DNA from: Candidatus Absconditabacterales bacterium | GTDB taxonomy: Bacteria > Patescibacteriota > Gracilibacteria > Absconditabacterales > Absconditicoccaceae | Assembly: GCA_937930555.1 (NCBI GenBank) | Contig: CALHCH010000045.1 | Coordinates: 1 to 62,632, forward strand | Direction: 5' to 3' | DNA: 62,632 nucleotides | In this document: one piece after another, positions 11,649 through 22,408 of the stretch | Layout: the number at the start of each line of letters is the position of its first letter | Numbering within the stretch: the first letter of the stretch is position 1 | Notes under the pieces: generated by a model | Told to the model about the DNA's origin: nothing | The model's database searches: none | Seen by the model: the letters and a program-made list of their open reading frames with translations, nothing else | Translations under genes and position numbers: made by a program

Positions 11649-13124
11649 GTGTCAGATACATCCACATATATACTTGACGAATATTTTGCAGACGGAGTAA
11701 TGTCTGTACATATCGTCACGGATCAGCAGATCGTCTCCAAGCAATGAAAACCTGGATGATGGGAGATGGTCACGAGTGATATATCGCTGGACAAAAAGGA
11801 TGTAGAGAGACTCATAGCACAGCTACACGCAGAGATAGAGAGTAGTGATGATGCATTTGTGGAGATAGATAGGACGCACTCGCAGGTATTGCAGATCGGA
11901 CCATATAGAGTCGTGGTCGTGCATCCGCCACTCACCAAGAGACTAGAGATCACCGCAGTAAGACCAGTCACCAGTAGGACACTAGCACAGTATGAGCTAG
12001 AAGACAAGATACAGACTCGATTGCTCAATGATGCTCGCTGAGTCCTCATCACAGGTGCTCCAGGAGAATGAAAATCAACCTTTGCGACGGCTTTTGTCAA
12101 TGAGCTCGCCAAGACCGATCAGGTCATCAAGACCATAGAGTCACCTCGCGATCTGCAGGTAGCAGACAATATTACACAGTATAGCTTCTCCCACGCACCA
12201 CACAATGAGATCAGAGATATACTCCTGCTGAGTAGGCCGGATATAGCCATATACGATGAGGTCAGAAATACAGACGACTTCTTGTTATTCAAAGATCTTA
12301 GGCTCACCGGTATATGACTGATATGAGTGATGCATGCCACCAAGGCGATAGACGGTGTACAGAGGATGTTGGGCAAGATCGAGATGGGATTGATCCCACA
12401 GGTGATAGATACCATTATATTTATCCAGTGAGGAGCGATCGCTCAGCTATATACCCTAAAACAAACAGTCAAAACCCCAATCGGTATGAACTCCGCAGAT
12501 CTCGCTCGTCCCGTGGTGCTCATCAAAGACCTCTTGACCGACGAGACCAAATACGAGATGTACAGCTATGGTGATAGCGTGGTAGTAATGCCGACCGATC
12601 AAGTCTGAGAATACGCAATGCAATCCAACGCTATAGCGAGGTTTGCCAAGTACGGTCTCCAAGAGCATCTGAGCAACGAACGATGATGTCAATGTATCGT
12701 AGAGGTAGAATGACTAAATAGAATCATCGTCTATGTCCCTACCCATATGAAACCAAAAATAATCGGCAAATCGTGAACCCGTATACAACAGATAGAAAAA
12801 GACCTGGGCGTGAGTATCGGTGTCAAGGATCTCAATGAAGTATGAGATAGAGGCACAGATAATAAATGAAGAACGAAAAGATGAGGTGGATGAGGAGGAT
12901 GATGAGGCGAGTGAGGCATAGTCCGAGAGCTCAATGAAGTCAAAAAATGAAAAAAGACAGTCATTCAAATCAAGTTTCCTAGAGATTATGCCCATAGTGA
13001 GATCACATGTATGGTCTGAGGCAAACTCATGACATTTGTCGCCAATCACAATGCTATCGTGCAGATTCGTAGGATGAAACTCATACAACAGATACAAGAT
13101 GGTGAGTTTGCAGTGGTGAGTTAG
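11649..13124 (+). CDS. COG1855-like ATPase with KH domain, lacking the PIN domain
   Basis: Probable GTG start (in-frame TAG just upstream). MSVHIVTDQQIVSKQGKPGGWEMV...FVEIDRTHSQVLQIGPYRVVVVHPPLTKRLEITAVRPV...[49 protein letters not shown]...[64 protein letters not shown]...PKIIGKSGTRIQQIEKDLG. Confidence 0.8.
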
Positions 13125-13192
13125 TTGGTAGTGATTAGTTATTAGTAATTCTACCAAACTCAGAGTAACAATCGTCATTGCAAGACAGGTAT

Positions 13193-13270
13193 GTCATCCT
13201 GAGCGCAACGCAGTGGAGTGACCAAAGGAAATACCCAAAGGGTACGAAGGGTCGATGTATCTGGCGTGAC
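13193..13270. repeat. Dispersed palindromic repeat, family A
   Basis: GTCATCCTGAGCGCAACGCAGTGGAGTG...CGAAGGGTCGA. Confidence 0.55.
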
Positions 13271-13327
13271 AATCTCGTGAAATTATAAGCGGACCTAATA
13301 TTTTTTATCTACATATTACCATATATC

Positions 13328-13807
13328 ATGAAAAACACACTCTCAATATGATTGCTCTCAATGACAGCTGTAGTACTTGCTGGATGTAGCCAGTCTGCAC
13401 CTCAAGCTACAGCACCTACACCATCTGTGGATCCGCTCACTGCAGCGCATACAGAATTTGTGGCACAATATGAAAAATGTGAAATCAATGTAAAAGACTG
13501 TGCTGCAGTAGGTCGAGATACAGTCATCGAAGGTACTATTACCAAGATACATGATGGTATAGATCTAGTAGATATATCAAACGATCAAGGACCTACGAGA
13601 ACAATCCCAATACTATCAAATATCCAAGATTGAAGATCCACCGTCTTGGTAAATCAATCAGGCAACAGAATCAGTGTTGAAGACATAAGCGTCTGAGATA
13701 ACATAAGAGCTGATGTAAGAGCATTTGATAGAATAGAAAATGGACAGCTCACAGAGAAGTTGGGGCAATATGGATATATACAGATCACTCAGCAATGAAA
13801 TAATTAA
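13328..13807 (+). CDS. Putative lipoprotein
   Basis: MKNTLSIGLLSMTAVVLAGCSQSAPQATAPTPSVDP: lipobox LAGC. Confidence 0.7.
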
Positions 13808-13894
13808 TAAGTAATATATAATAATTTTTTGAAAATTATGAAAAAAAGAACAATCCTAATTATCAATTTTTAATCATCAACCATCACTTATCAT

Positions 13895-15307
13895 ATGAAT
13901 ATATTTCACAACGCAAAAATAATAGCAACTATGGGTCCATCTCTAGACAAGGAGACGGTACTTTCCAAGGTGATCAACAATATCGATACGTTTAGGATCA
14001 ATCTCACGCATGGTGATGAAGAAACCAAAAAGAAGTATATCCGCATGATACTCAAGCTGGATAGCTCCAAAACCATCATGCTCGATACCAGAGGTCCAGA
14101 GGTGAGGACCAGAAACAAAGAAGAGCTTGTACTCAATAAAGGTCAAAAAATACCTATTGAGCATGCAGAATTTTTCAAAGATAGTTTTGATACGCTGTAT
14201 ATCGATTATAATCAGACTCAAGGCATACAAGAAGGCACTATCCTCAATATAGACAACGAATCTGTCATCATTGAGGTCATAAAAAACAAGTGAGATGCTC
14301 TAATGGGCAAGGTACTCAAAGGAGGACTAGTACTGATCAACAGACACATTGATTTTGATGGATATATCCCAGAGCTCCCATATATGGGCGAAAAAGACAA
14401 AAGACATATCGTACGAGGTATCGAACATAAGATCAACACCATCTCAGTATCATACATCAAAGAAGCAAGCAATGTCGCTGAGATTAGAGATTTCCTCAGG
14501 ACTGTAGATGGTGAGCATCTCAAAGTAATAGCAAAAATAGAGACCCTGGACGCTATCAAAAACCTCAAGAGCATCATAGAATCAGCGGATGGTATCATCA
14601 TCAGTCGAAAAAAACTCCTCATCCTGGCAGACGAAAAGAAAGCAACTAAGATCAAAAATGATGCTATCAAGTATTGCAACACCATAGGCAAACCACTCAT
14701 CCGAAACACTGATATGAATGTAGCAAGCAAAAAAGAATCTAAAGTACACGCAGACACCATCAGAGAAAAAATAGCAGAATGAATCGATGTGTTTATGCTC
14801 ACGAGAGACTCGGCTGTAGCAGAAGAACCAATCGAAAACATCTTCAAACTCTACGAAATCATCAATGAGGAGCAGATACCTACTATCACCGACTACTCAC
14901 TCAAGCAAGTAAGCATATCAGAAGACGACACTATCTCAGACTACATAGCATACAATGCATACAGGACCAGCAAAGAAATGCCTATCAAAGCTATTATATG
15001 TCCTACTGAGTCAGGATACACCCCTGCCAGACTCGCAGCTCTCAAGCCATCAGTACCCATAATAGCATTTACCAAAAACGACATGGCATATAGATACCTC
15101 AATCTCTTGCGATGAGTCAAGGGCTATAAGATAGCTGACACCTTTGAGTACACCAATATCAAACAAATCGGGAAGGAGATCATAAGGATATTGTTTAAAT
15201 GAAATATCTCCCTAGACGACAAAATCCTCATCGTCCACTCCTCTCTGGAGCAAAACAAAGCAGGTATGATCAATGGTATGGAGTTGTATAAGTTTAAGGA
15301 TATATAG
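13895..15307 (+). CDS. Pyruvate kinase-like protein (divergent active site)
   Basis: FHNAKIIATMGPSLDKETVLSKVINNIDTFRINLTHGDEE...IMLDTRGPEVRT...VIAKIETLDAIKNLKSIIESADGIIISRKKLLILADEKKATKIKNDAIKYCNTIGKPLIRNTDMN...GIDVFMLTRDSAVAEEP. Confidence 0.8.
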
Positions 15308-15373
15308 GACAGAATACAGAATTAAGAGCAAAGAATTGAGAGCGTAGCAAGACAAAAAAAATGACATAAACAG

Positions 15374-15430
15374 CACGTTATCCTGAGCGAAATATTTTGC
15401 ATGCAAAATATGCAATCGAAGGATTTCGGG
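15374..15430. repeat. Dispersed palindromic repeat, family A variant
   Basis: GTTATCCTGAGCGAAATATTTTGCATGCAAAATATGCAATCGAAGGATTTCG. Confidence 0.5.
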
Positions 15431-15606
15431 AAATTATAAGTGAGACTCTTGTGCTTGAGCGATTACTACCTCATCAGCAGTGTGATTAAGAGAAACCTTG
15501 ATGAGCAAGAAAGATAGATAGAGATACATATTCAGCTTACACCACTCTTGCAGTGGTGTTTTCTTTTCGTATAGTATACATCATCTACTTACTCGACCAT
15601 ATATCC

Positions 15607-15783
15607 ATGAAGATCAAGATCACTCATGACAAAACAGGACGATATGTCGCAGAGCTTGTCGGTATACAGTGAGCATATGCTCAATGAAAAACTCCAGGAG
15701 ATGCGGTGAATTTCTTGATAGATGTATACAAAAACATCGAAGATATAAAAAATCAATCTAGCAAACAGTCATTTACCATATAA
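15607..15783 (+). CDS. HicB-like antitoxin-type small protein
   Basis: MKIKITHDKTGRYVAELVGIQGAYAQGKTPGDAVNFLIDVYKNIEDIKNQSSKQSFTI: HicB-like fold pattern (YVAEL..I.GA.A.G.T..DA). Confidence 0.55.
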
Positions 15784-15793
15784 ATAAGATACC

Positions 15794-16024
15794 ATGTATC
15801 CAAAACTCACAAAAGTTCTACCTCAAGAGAACCATCAAATCTATGTAGAATACGATGATGGAAGCTCTGGTATCATTAATTTTTCACCTGATACAAAACC
15901 TCGCTACAAGCTTTTTGAAGATCCTACATATTTTGCAAAAGCACATCAAGAACACAATGCCATAGTACGAGATGAACAGATGGATGTCTGTGGTGATCGA
16001 TGTTATATGCAGATCGCAAAATAA
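15794..16024 (+). CDS. DUF2442-like protein
   Basis: MYPKLTKVLPQENHQIYVEYDDGSSGIINFSPDTKPRYKLFEDPTYFAKAHQEHNAIVRDEQMDVCGDRCYMQIAK. Confidence 0.6.
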   Translation: MYPKLTKVLPQENHQIYVEYDDGSSGIINFSPDTKPRYKLFEDPTYFAKAHQEHNAIVRDEQMDVCGDRCYMQIAK

Positions 16025-16052
16025 TTTTTTATAATAGTTAAGTTTAATAAAC

Positions 16053-16319
16053 ATGCCAGAAATTTGTCGTTTTTTGGGTATATCCATTTTGATGTATTTT
16101 GAGGATCACAATCCTCCACATTTTCATATCAGATATAATGAATTTGAGTGAGTCATGGAAATACAATCACTAACATTGATGCGTGGCAAACTTCCACCTA
16201 GGATACTTGCTCTAGTAGTAGAACGATCATCCATACATCAATCAGAACTCATGCATAATCGAAACCTAGCAGTAAGTGGTAAGCAGGTGCAGTTAGAAAA
16301 AATACCGCCTCTTGTATAG
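16053..16319 (+). CDS. DUF4160-like protein
   Basis: MPEICRFLGISILMYFEDHNPPHFHIRYNEFEGVMEIQSLTLMRGKLPPRILALVVERSSIHQSELMHNRNLAVSGKQVQLEKIPPLV. Confidence 0.7.
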
Positions 16320-16375
16320 ATTTTCTACAAATTCTCTTTTCTAATTCTAGATTCTACCTTCTAATTCCAGTCCAT

Positions 16376-17335
16376 ATGTCCCTCCCACTACGAATCCTCA
16401 TATTCCTCGCGTCACTCCTATGACTCGTCAAATCTTCTGACTATTTTACAGAGTATAGCGAAAAACTTGGTCTCATTTTTGGGATGAGTAGTTTTATCAT
16501 ATGAGCGACGATCGTGGCTCTAGGTACATCGCTCCCAGAGCTGATATCGGGTATATATGCTGTGACAGGAGGATGACTGTCTGAGTATGTGATAGACTGA
16601 GCCGTAGGATCCAATATAGCCAATGTACTCCTGGTATTTGGATTTGGTGCGATACTCGCCAAAACCCTCAAAGTAAATAATCAGCTGATCGATGTAGATC
16701 TCCCATTCTTCTTTATCTCTATGGCGATGTTTTTGTTTTTTGCCCGAGACGGAGCGGTGACGCGACAGGAGTCGATATTTTTGTTGGCTTTTATTGTTAT
16801 ATTTATCCTATATAGCATACAGAGTGGTGAGCATAGCGAGACATTGGACGACCAAGTAGATGAGCATATAGCATCCACCAACAAAGCAAAAATACCTGGC
16901 TATGTAGGTATTATATTGGTGTGTATGTGAGTATTGGCGATCAGCGCCAAGTATTTTATTGATAGTATATTGGAGATATCGACCATACTGGGAGTAACAT
17001 CATCACTCCTCACACTGTCTGTAGTAGCTCTGGGGACATCACTACCAGAGGTACTCACCTCTATGGCAGCCATCCGCAAAGGCAATCACGGTATAGCGAT
17101 AGGAAACGTCTTTGGATCCAATACATTCAACCTCACACTGATCACCGGTATACCCGCATTTTTCTGACCATTGGAGGTGTCAGAGTTTACTCAGATGTAT
17201 GGATTTGCATTTTTGGTGATTGTGACACTGGTAGCGATATTTATGACGCAGGACAACAAAATCCAGAGACGAGAATGAATTTCACTCCTCCTGCTCTACC
17301 TCGTATTTATAGCCAAGCTAACTGCGATTATATAA
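16376..17335 (+). CDS. Sodium/calcium exchanger family protein
   Basis: Duplicated alpha-repeats ATIVALGTSLPELISGIYAV...AVGSNIANVLLVFG and SVVALGTSLPEVLTSMAAIRKGNHGIAIGNVFGSNTFNLTLITG. Confidence 0.9.
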
Positions 17336-17349
17336 TAGTTGATAACAAT

Positions 17350-17471
17350 CGTCATCCTGAATGTCATCCTGAGCTTGTCGAAGGGTGAACATGAAGGATC
17401 TCATGAGAAAAAATCCTTCGTTCATTTATTCTCGCACCCTTCGACTTCACTGCGTTTCGCTCAGGATGACA
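17350..17471. repeat. Dispersed palindromic repeat, family A (complete palindrome)
   Basis: GTCATCCTGAGCTTGTCGAAGGGTG...CACCCTTCGACTTCACTGCGTTTCGCTCAGGATGAC. Confidence 0.75.
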
Positions 17472-17509
17472 GACTCACGTACATCCAATATTTTACCCAG
17501 CTCAACCAT

Positions 17510-18505
17510 ATGAAAAAACATCCACAAGCACAACAGATCAAAACACTCCTAGAGCAAGCGAATAAGATTGCGATTTTTGGTCATCGCAATGTGGATGGTG
17601 ACGCACTCGGCTCCTGTCTCTGACTAGGACAACTCTTAGAAAACCAATGAAAAGATATCTCATACTATACCACCGAACAACCATCAAGCTCATTTGATTT
17701 TTTGGATGGAACGCAAAAATTCAAAACGAAGTTTGATTATCATCCGCACTATGATCTACTCGTCTTCTTGGATACGGCAAATCCTACTCAGCTACTGGCT
17801 GATATATGGGTATGACATGAGAGATACTTCAATGATATGCCTACGCTGGTCATAGATCACCATATATCCAATACTAGATATGCAGACACCAATCTCGTAG
17901 ATGATAGCTCTATAGCTGCCTGTGAAATCGTAGCTGAGCTGATACATGACTTGTATCCAGAGGAGATAGACGAGCTCATCGCGACCTACTTATTTTTGTG
18001 ATTGTCTACTGATTCTGGGCATTTTGTTTATGAGAGAGACTCGGCGAGGACCTTTGGGGTTGCTACATATCTGCTGAGTCACTGAGCCGACAAACGCTCT
18101 ATCGTCTCCAATCTGTATAGAGCAGCATCATACAAGAGTATCAAATTTATATGAGTGCTCACAGACAGAATCACAAAAATCAATAATGTGATCTACACCT
18201 ACTATCGTCACGAGGAACTAGAGGAGTATGGCATCGACAAAGAAAAAGCGGATAGCATACTAGGCATCATGACCCGTATCGCTCACGATGGGGTATTTGC
18301 ACTCATCAAGATACATGATCACGAATCGCCTCCGTTTCTCAAAGCATCTCTTAGATCTAAGTCGGGATCCAAACCAGGCATAGATGTCTCGGAGATTGCG
18401 TCTAGGTTTGGTGGATGAGGTCACAAGGCAGCAGCAGGACTCAAGACAGAGATAGGAGATGATCGAGAGCAGAGTCTGGAGGAATTTGTGGGGAAGCTAG
18501 GATAA
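17510..18505 (+). CDS. DHH/DHHA1 phosphoesterase (NrnA-like oligoribonuclease)
   Basis: IAIFGHRNVDGDALGSCLGLGQLL...LVIDHHISNTRYAD...LGLSTDSGHFVYE...RFGGGGHKAAAG. Confidence 0.85.
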
Positions 18506-18534
18506 AAAAAGAGTAGAGAATTTTATTCTCTACC
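18504..18534 (-). terminator. Rho-independent terminator of the downstream minus-strand gene
   Basis: Minus strand: GTAGAGAATAAAATTCTCTAC then CTCTTTTTTT. Confidence 0.6.
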
Positions 18535-18557
18535 CCGAATTTGGTTTAAAACTAAAT

Positions 18558-19025
18558 CTAAAGATTGACACCATCTTTATCTAAGAAAACAAATGAATCA
18601 TATGATGTAGAGTGAACAATAACTAAATCAGCTGTAAATAACTTTCCACCAAAGTTGAATCCTTGTTGAGACAGAACATACAAAGGCTGCATTCCTCTTC
18701 CTGCCCCAGTTACTTTCAACTCAAGAGACTCTAAATTGGATTTAGTTATTAGATTAGATTGAATTAGCTCTACGGCATATACAGAACTCATCAAAATTTG
18801 ATGAACCAGTAGAGATTTATTCCCTTTATTGATTCGATCAATTTCTTTAAGAAATTTCTGAGTTCTTTTACCTACCAAGGTGCCCTTTAAGATTAGACCA
18901 GTGCTCAAACAGCTTTTTGGCTGCGAGTCATAAACCCACTCATCATTTTGGTTCTTAACAATTGTTGAGTCAAATAAACTGATTGATGTCTTATTTATTT
19001 TACTTAATACATTTTTATTAGTCAT
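18558..19025 (-). CDS. Hypothetical protein, UGA-free
   Basis: MTNKNVLSKINKTSISLFDSTIVKNQNDEWVYDSQPKSCLSTGLILKGTLVGKRTQ...; about a dozen glycines, none encoded by TGA. Confidence 0.55.
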   Translation of the reverse strand: MTNKNVLSKINKTSISLFDSTIVKNQNDEWVYDSQPKSCLSTGLILKGTLVGKRTQKFLKEIDRINKGNKSLLVHQILMSSVYAVELIQSNLITKSNLESLELKVTGAGRGMQPLYVLSQQGFNFGGKLFTADLVIVHSTSYDSFVFLDKDGVNL

Positions 19026-19156
19026 ATTTTTGTTTTTTGATTCATCTATATATAAATATATAATATTATTTGTCAATAGAAACTTTCTCTCTTGCAAACA
19101 CCTCAAACAAGCATACCACTAGAAACATTCGTCGTATTTTCTAAAAAAATAGTCCT

Positions 19157-21247
19157 ATGCTCTCCACTACTATTGTGTTATTTACTCTGCTCATCATCGC
19201 TTCGTTGGTGCATCACCTAGCCAAGATCTGGAAGATACCATATACTATATTGTTGTTTATCGTGGGGATACTCCTCGTCCCGCTCAACGCTTTTTTTGGT
19301 CGAAACTTTGTAGAGACGCTCTCGCTTACTCCAGAACTTTTGTTTTATGTATTTTTGCCTGTACTGATTTTTGAGGCGTGATACCACATACAGTATAGGC
19401 AACTCACCAAAAACTACACCACCATATGGACACTAGCCATCGTATGACTCGCTATATCTACCGCCATAGTAGGGCGATGAGGGCGATGGTTGCTCAATAT
19501 GTTTGGTATACAGGTACCACTAGGAGCAATGTTATTGTTTGGTGTGATTATCTCATCTACGGATCCAGTAGCAGTGCTCGCGATATTCAAGGATCTCTGA
19601 GTACCCAAAAGACTTGCTCTGATATTTGAGTGAGAGAGTCTGTTCAATGACGGTATCGCAGTGGCGGTATTTTTGGTGATGCTGGAGATCATGCGTGTAT
19701 GAGTGCTGGATAGCTCATCGCTGCTATGAGGTGTGGGTGATTTTTTGATGATGGTGCTGTGAGGTATCGTATTGGGTACGCTGATGTGACTCCTGTTTTC
19801 TACATTGATCAAACACATCAAAAACAATGAACATGTCGAGATCACCCTCACGATGGTGTTGGCGCATGTGGTGTTTTTGCTGGCAGAGTATGTGACGCAC
19901 TATGTAGAGCTATGATCGCGAGATATCAAGATCTCTGGCGTGATCGCTACTGCCTACGCTGCCATCATCATGGGCAACTACGGCAAAACCAAGATCTCAC
20001 CCAAAGTCGAGGCTTATATGGGAAAATTTTGGAGCTTCTTCTCGTTTGTGACCAATTCACTAGTGTTTCTCTTGATGGGAATGATGGTGCAGTATATCTG
20101 AGTCACGCGAGAGATACTACTCCCCTCGCTGCTAGTGGTGATCGTATTATTGGTGCTAGCTAGAGCGCTGAGCATCTATATACCCATAGGCATACTCAAT
20201 CTCAAAAACAGACAAAAAATACCCAAAAAGCGGCAACACTTACTCGCTCGATGATCACTGAGATGAGCGTTGGGATTGATGTTGGCGTTACTAATACCTG
20301 ATAGCTTTACACTCCCAGGTTGGGGATATGATTTTTCAGCCAAGAGTTTTGTGCTCGCACTCACGATCACCTCGATTATGTTTTCGTTGATCATACGTGG
20401 ACTGAGTATACAGACGCTGATACGCAAGCTCAACATCGGCGGATTAGCTGATCTAGAGGAGTTTGAATTTTTGGAGTCTCATATATTGGTATACAATCGT
20501 ATCATCCAAAAAATACAATCTATGACAAGTGCCTATGAGATATCTCCAGGCATATCAGAGTCTCTCATAGCCAAATACACTGCCAAGATGGATGAAGCAT
20601 CGCTCAAGATGCAGATGTTTTTGGATACACATCCAGAGAGTGATCAGCTAGTGAGCAAGGCTCTTACACTGCACGCTTTGGGTATAGAGCAGGAGCATCT
20701 GCACGAGATGTTTGTGTACAATGAGATCACGGAGCAGATATTTGCCTCTCGTAGCGCCAAGATACAGACACAAGCAGCGAGAGTCGAGAGTGGTATCCCG
20801 CAGATCAGATGATTTAAGTCTAGTACGGATATCAGACCGCAGAGTCGATACCCTATAGAGCGTCTCATATATCGACTCAGTGCCTGTGATCAAGGCGATG
20901 CTCACAATGAATACATCATCTCCAGGACCAAATATATTGTCACAGAAAACGTGATCAATGATTTGAAGGCATTGCAAGAGGTGGATTTTGGCTACGATCC
21001 ATCACATCTCAAAAAAGTAATCGAGCTATACCAAAAATTTCACCAAAACGCACGTGAAGAGATGGTAGAATACGGCGGCAAAGATGAGCAGTTTGCAAAC
21101 TCTATCAACGAACATCTCTTGAATAAAAGTATCATAAGAAGTGAAGAGCAACTCATACAAGAACTCTACCACAAGGATATGATCACAGAAAAAATCTATC
21201 AGCAGTTTGTGGAAGAAATGGATACCGAGATTTGGAAAAAACACTAG
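19157..21247 (+). CDS. Cation/proton antiporter, CPA1 (NhaP) type with long cytoplasmic tail
   Basis: FLPVLIFEAGYHIQYRQL...GVIISSTDPVAVLAIFKDLGVPKRLALIFEGESLFNDGIAVAVF...LARGSLRGALGLMLAL. 696 aa in code 25. Confidence 0.9.
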
Positions 21248-21576
21248 AAAGCTTCTATCGCAAATCCGCCTCAACTCTTCTCTCTCAAGTCAGGAGCACG
21301 TAAGATATTCATAATTTCGCAAGCTTACAAATAGACATTCAGATCAACATCAGTATAAGACAGAATACATCAAATATAGGTAGTTACTTGATGCGATCAT
21401 AAAATTATCTGATAGTCTCAAAATCTACGTATCTAAAAATCTATATGGAAAAACAAACTACACTTACTACTTCCATATAAGCTAGGACTAAAAAAACGAG
21501 GGATATAGTTGTAAACAAAAAGAGCAGAAATAGTGCATCTATAAATCTTAAAATCTACGTATCTAAAAATCTAAAT

Positions 21577-21592
21577 GGTGGGGTGGCCGAGT
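21577..21592 (+). pseudogene. Orphan 5' fragment of tRNA-Ser
   Basis: GGTGGGGTGGCCGAGT is identical to bases 1-16 of the intact tRNA-Ser at 21715; 18-nt identity including the preceding AT. Confidence 0.7.
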
Positions 21593-21594
21593 TA

Positions 21595-21648
21595 ATTGAA
21601 TACCTATATATGCAGAGCGAAGTGATAGCATATATGGTTATATTCAAT
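21595..21648. repeat. Long imperfect inverted repeat (hairpin)
   Basis: ATTGAATAccTATATATGC - agagcgaagtgata - GCATATATGgtTATATTCAAT. Confidence 0.7.
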
Positions 21649-21714
21649 ATATATCGTAACAAGAAAACAGAACTAGAAATACAAACACAAAAAAGATAGT
21701 AAAATAAATTTGAT

Positions 21715-21801
21715 GGTGGGGTGGCCGAGTGGTCGAAGGCGCTACCTTGGAAAGGTAGTGTGCATTCATTTGTACCGAGGGTTCGAATCCCTTCCCCACC
21801 T
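21715..21801 (+). tRNA. tRNA-Ser (anticodon GGA)
   Basis: GGTGGGGTGGCCGAGTGGTCGAAGGCGCTACCTTGGAAAGGTAGTGTGCATTCATTTGTACCGAGGGTTCGAATCCCTTCCCCACC; anticodon loop TTGGAAA; long variable arm; CCA not encoded. Confidence 0.95.
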
Positions 21802-21891
21802 AATTAATACCACACAAAACTAATCAAGTAAAAAGTTGAAAAAAATATTTTTCTAGCTATACTCTATATACTATTCTATTTAACTTCTGTT

Positions 21892-22155
21892 ATGAGCTCA
21901 CTAGAACTCAATGCTGTATTTGTAAAAAATGACTGATGATATGCAGCATATATTGCTGAGATCACAGGCATAAATTCTCAATGAGCAACTCTTGAAGAAG
22001 CTCAAGAGAATTTGAACGATGCATTTGAGATGATGATGGAATGTCGTAGAGAAAAAGCAGAAGATGAACACTCAACCACCCTCTTCTCTTTTAATCCATT
22101 GCTCCAGTCGTATCATGAAAAGACAAGCACTCATCAAGCGACTCAAAAAGCATAA
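21892..22155 (+). CDS. hicB: HicB-family antitoxin
   Basis: MSSLELNAVFVKNDGGYAAYIAEITGINSQGATLEEAQENLNDAFEMMMECRREKAEDEH... Confidence 0.8.
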
Positions 22156-22309
22156 CTGCATCCTCAAGAGAGAATAAGCAAAACATAGTATCTACGAAAA
22201 CATCAATACTTGAGAAGCAACTACCGTACCTAGACACAAAGAAATCAATACCTATACCTGAAAAAGCATATGTAGAGATCTCAATATACCAGTAATAGAT
22301 CAGAAGTAA
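22115..22309 (+). pseudogene. hicA: HicA-family toxin interrupted by an in-frame TAA (22175-22177)
   Basis: MKRQALIKRLKKHNCILKRE*AKHSIYENINTGEATTVPRHKEINTYTGKSICRDLNIPVIDQK; HicA pattern continues in the same frame after the TAA. Confidence 0.8.
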
Positions 22310-22326
22310 TTAATCTATTCCACAAA

Positions 22327-22357
22327 AAATTGCAGTCTGTCTTCAGGCTGCAATTTT
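22327..22357 (+). terminator. Rho-independent terminator
   Basis: AAATTGCAGTCTG-tctt-CAGGCTGCAATTTT. Confidence 0.75.
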
Positions 22358-22408
22358 AGTTCTACCATACACTAGCCATCTGCTATTTTTTCACTATACT
22401 ACCCCACA

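Noticed and set aside
12714-13178. 154-aa minus-strand ORF rich in Ser
   Set aside because: Shadow of the Gly-rich/KH region of the COG1855-like gene.
14218-14847. 209-aa minus-strand ORF in the track
   Set aside because: Antisense to the pyruvate kinase-like gene, which has clear family motifs; low-complexity Ser/Leu composition typical of shadow ORFs.
22153-22177. Reading hicA TAA as a sense codon (further recoding)
   Set aside because: TAA and TAG act as ordinary gene-ending stops throughout the window, so a point mutation is the simpler explanation.
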